Positions 4,666 through 6,748 of a stretch of DNA of 6,748 nucleotides are shown here, one piece after another. Within the stretch, counting starts at the first letter, position 1. Each line of letters begins with the position of its first letter. The translations under genes and the position numbers were made by a program. Origin of the DNA: Methanobacteriota archaeon (lineage in GTDB: Archaea; Halobacteriota; Methanosarcinia; Methanosarcinales; Methanosarcinaceae); the NCBI GenBank assembly GCA_030837265.1, contig JAUPKV010000311.1, positions 1-6,748 of the forward strand, written 5' to 3'. The notes under the pieces were generated by a model. It had not been told where the DNA came from. It searched no databases and was given only the letters and a program-made list of their open reading frames with translations.

Positions 4666-6748
4666 TTAAAATTCCCGTATCTGCTGACTCATGCACCTAT
4701 CAGGTTCATGCATCTGCCTGGAAAAATTTTCAAACCAGGCCTCCCATTGTCTGTAGAGAAATTCCAGATCTCCCCCTAAGCTCGAATCGGAGCTGATTCC
4801 ATGTTCATGTTCATCATCTTTGTTTTTTGTAAGTGAGTCTGCAAGGAGCCAGAACATATTGTTTGCCTGGCTGACTGCCTCGGCTTCAAGCAATAAGGGA
4901 TTGTGAAGCCCTTCAATTGCAATCTTTTCTTTAATTCTTGTGCGGACCTCTATATTTTTAAAGGCCCTGTCTATAGAAATTCCCCATTTGCTGGCAATCC
5001 TTCCGATTAATTCCGATTGCCCCTGTTCAAGCGCCTTTTCTGCAAGCAGACAGTCTTGAGAGGCATCGTAGTTCATTATACTAGTAAAAACTTCGGAAGG
5101 GTCAGGATTTTCGATCTGTATACTGGAAACTTCTGCGATACGGCTCACGCGTTTTATCTTTTTCATGCTTCCTTCGATTCTTATACCCGAGCAAATTATT
5201 ACTGCATCCGTTGCCTTAAACGAAGCAGGGGAAACTCCAAGAGTATGTACGATTCTCTCATATACGTTTTCAATTGAAGAACCGTGAATGGTACCAATAA
5301 CCGAGTTTCCGGCTTTCCCAACCTGCATGGCTTCGTAGAGTACTTTAACCTCCGGGCCCCGGACTTCTCCTAAAACCAGTGACGAGCTTCCAAGCCGCAG
5401 TGCAGCCCGAAGCGCGGTCTCAGGACTCATTTCAGCTCCGGATTTTAGAACAGAAGAATAGGAACTCATTGCCTGAACTTTCCAGCCCATTCCCTGGAGT
5501 TTTTCAATGGGCAGTTCATGAGTATCTTCTATTGTCAGAATCCTGTACTTCTGAGGAATTTCAAGCAGCATAGCCGACAGCAAGGACGTTTTTCCGGCTC
5601 CGACTTCTCCTGCAACCAGGACTGAAGCCTGCCCGTCCATGAGAAAACTTAGAAGCCCGGCTGCAAGGGGGGAAATCGATCTGGTATTGATCAGTTTTGG
5701 CAGAGTCCAGGGAGAAAGGGAATGTTTCCTGAAGGCGTAAGCAAGCCCATTGGCACTCAGGGGATCTCCAATCACCGATACCCTGACTCCGAAAGCATCC
5801 AGGTTAAGTTCAAGCACCGGGACAGCTTCTCCAAAAGGTCTGCCGCTAATTGCCCTGAACCTGGACACGAGAGCATCAAGATCTTCCTGTGAGAGATACA
5901 CATTACTTGCACACTCATCCCCATCCATTACAACATGGACAGGGTTAGTGTCGGCCGGGGCATTGATATATACGTCCGTAATCCTGGAATCGGAAAGCAG
6001 GTCTTCAACAATCCCCAGTCCGTTAGTATATCGTGCGAGCAGGTCAGCATAGCTCTCAAGCTCTTCAGGAGCGCAGGTCTCCCTATCTGAAATCAGTTCT
6101 TCTTCCAGAAGTTCTTTTGCCATGCGCCTGAAGTATTCCCTTGCTCCCGCAGGTTCTGTAAAAGCGAGGTCCTTTGGCCTGTATCCGATCATCCTTCTTC
6201 GTACCTTTTCAAGCAGCCTGAGTTCATCCTGCCGAAGGTTATATTCCGGGGGCCTGATCATGTAGAGCTTTTCAGGTCTGTCGGTGTACCTGTAAATAGT
6301 AACTTCAAGTTTTCTCCCTGCCCTCCCACTTATATCATAACTTTCAAGAAACTCTGTGTTTTCAGGAACTTCTGTATAAATTCGTGAACTGGAAAAGGGG
6401 GGCCTAACATGAGGTTTGATAACACTTTCATAATCGAAAAACTCATCTGTAGAAAGTTTACCTTCTGCTCCATATTCATGACTGTCTCCTGTCTTTGAGA
6501 GTAGGATATTTTCAGGCAAAACATTTTCAGGTAAAACATTTTCAGGTAAAACATTTTTAGGTAAAACATTTTCAGGAAAAAAATAACTGGACAGGCTCTG
6601 TCCGGATAGACTGGATTTGTTTATTGCTGTTTTTACTGCGTCTTTATCAGTTATATTTTGAGAACATGTAATAATGTTTGGCGGAGTGTGTTTACTATCT
6701 GCTCTTTTATGAGCAGGAATCTCAGGAAAATAAGACAATTTTTCTTCA
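4666..6748 (-). CDS. Type II/IV secretion system ATPase (GspE/TadA/FlaI family), 5' end probably outside window
   Basis: This hexameric motor ATPase powers assembly of a type IV pilus-like filament or secretion through the downstream platform. The frame is open to the right edge. A TTG at 6738 gives 690 residues and is used for numbering here, but the preceding in-window codons read EEK, so the true start probably lies just beyond the edge. Residues 1-110 are a low-complexity, poorly conserved region with an Asn-Val-Leu-Pro pentapeptide repeat at about 56-80. An N-terminal domain spans about 140-330. The catalytic core shows Walker A GEVGAGKTS (377-385), Asp box TIEDTHEL (402-409), Walker B-like SSLVLGEVRGPE (452-463, catalytic-type E458) and His box GTIHGSS (482-488). 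All key residues are intact, so it should hydrolyse ATP. A C-terminal extension of roughly 145 residues follows, ending in acidic/His and aromatic segments (DDEHEH; WEAWF). FlaI of the archaellum is shorter, and no archaellum genes are near, so a Tad/type IV pilus-like role is more likely. Confidence 0.92.
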   Translation of the reverse strand, partial: EEKLSYFPEIPAHKRADSKHTPPNIITCSQNITDKDAVKTAINKSSLSGQSLSSYFFPENVLPKNVLPENVLPENVLPENILLSKTGDSHEYGAEGKLSTDEFFDYESVIKPHVRPPFSSSRIYTEVPENTEFLESYDISGRAGRKLEVTIYRYTDRPEKLYMIRPPEYNLRQDELRLLEKVRRRMIGYRPKDLAFTEPAGAREYFRRMAKELLEEELISDRETCAPEELESYADLLARYTNGLGIVEDLLSDSRITDVYINAPADTNPVHVVMDGDECASNVYLSQEDLDALVSRFRAISGRPFGEAVPVLELNLDAFGVRVSVIGDPLSANGLAYAFRKHSLSPWTLPKLINTRSISPLAAGLLSFLMDGQASVLVAGEVGAGKTSLLSAMLLEIPQKYRILTIEDTHELPIEKLQGMGWKVQAMSSYSSVLKSGAEMSPETALRAALRLGSSSLVLGEVRGPEVKVLYEAMQVGKAGNSVIGTIHGSSIENVYERIVHTLGVSPASFKATDAVIICSGIRIEGSMKKIKRVSRIAEVSSIQIENPDPSEVFTSIMNYDASQDCLLAEKALEQGQSELIGRIASKWGISIDRAFKNIEVRTRIKEKIAIEGLHNPLLLEAEAVSQANNMFWLLADSLTKNKDDEHEHGISSDSSLGGDLEFLYRQWEAWFENFSRQMHEPDRCMSQQIREF
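6506..6580 (-). repeat. Five 15-bp tandem repeats encoding a pentapeptide repeat in the secretion ATPase
   Basis: Five head-to-tail units of 15 bases (plus-strand consensus ACATTTTCAGGTAAA) occupy 6506-6520, 6521-6535, 6536-6550, 6551-6565 and 6566-6580. Units 2 and 3 are identical and the others differ by one or two bases. Because 15 is a multiple of 3, the repeat keeps frame and encodes PENVLPKNVLPENVLP and further copies. The near-identity points to recent expansion by replication slippage in a tolerant part of the protein. Confidence 0.92.

Noticed and set aside
6330..6569. Minus-strand frame with a repeated MFYLK motif
   Set aside because: It is an out-of-frame reading of the 15-bp tandem repeat; the ATPase frame through the same region continues into conserved motifs.
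6506..6580. CRISPR-like array
   Set aside because: The 15-bp units are directly adjacent with no spacers and remain in frame inside a protein gene.

Overview
The window looks like a stretch of a methanogenic archaeon's chromosome, most probably Methanosarcina or a close relative. The evidence is a PGF-pre-PGF domain with a PGF-CTERM (archaeosortase) sorting tail, a YVTN-type surface-protein start, archaeal-style secretion ATPase and membrane-platform genes, A+T-rich spacers with TATA-like boxes, and GAGAGG/GAGGGG ribosome sites. The genus is an inference from these families; no rRNA or other species marker is present.

Layout. Bases 1-103 (minus) hold the first 34 codons of an unrecognised gene that runs off the left edge; a TATA-like box inside a perfect inverted repeat lies just upstream of it. 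Bases 164-1015 (plus) are the 3' part of a cell-surface protein gene: the end of a PKD domain, a Ser/Gly repeat linker, a PGF-pre-PGF domain and a PGF-CTERM anchor. Its 5' part and signal peptide are missing. Bases 1259-1564 (plus) encode a short exported protein that begins like a YVTN beta-propeller surface protein but collapses after about one blade. Bases 1773-2414 (minus) encode an intact DedA-family membrane protein.

Bases 2415-2703 are a mosaic spacer. Two copies of a roughly 50-bp repeat lie 70 bp apart, and the second abuts a decayed copy of part of a type II/IV secretion ATPase gene, homologous to bases 5461-5559 of the intact ATPase gene in the same window. I regard this duplicated fragment as the least expected feature here.

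Bases 2704-6748 (minus) hold a two-gene operon: a GspE/TadA/FlaI-type secretion ATPase (5' end probably outside the window) followed after 21 bases by a large double-domain TadC/FlaJ-like membrane protein. Together they form the motor and inner-membrane platform of an archaeal type IV pilus-like machine. No pilin, prepilin peptidase or archaellum gene is visible, so the filament or substrate is unknown. The ATPase has an unusual Asn-Val-Leu-Pro pentapeptide repeat near its N terminus, encoded by a 15-bp tandem repeat.

Overall the right two thirds is a healthy secretion operon plus dedA, and the left third is a decay zone with truncated surface-protein genes and a possible insertion junction. 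I found no tRNA, rRNA, CRISPR array or complete mobile element, and no convincing new multi-gene system.
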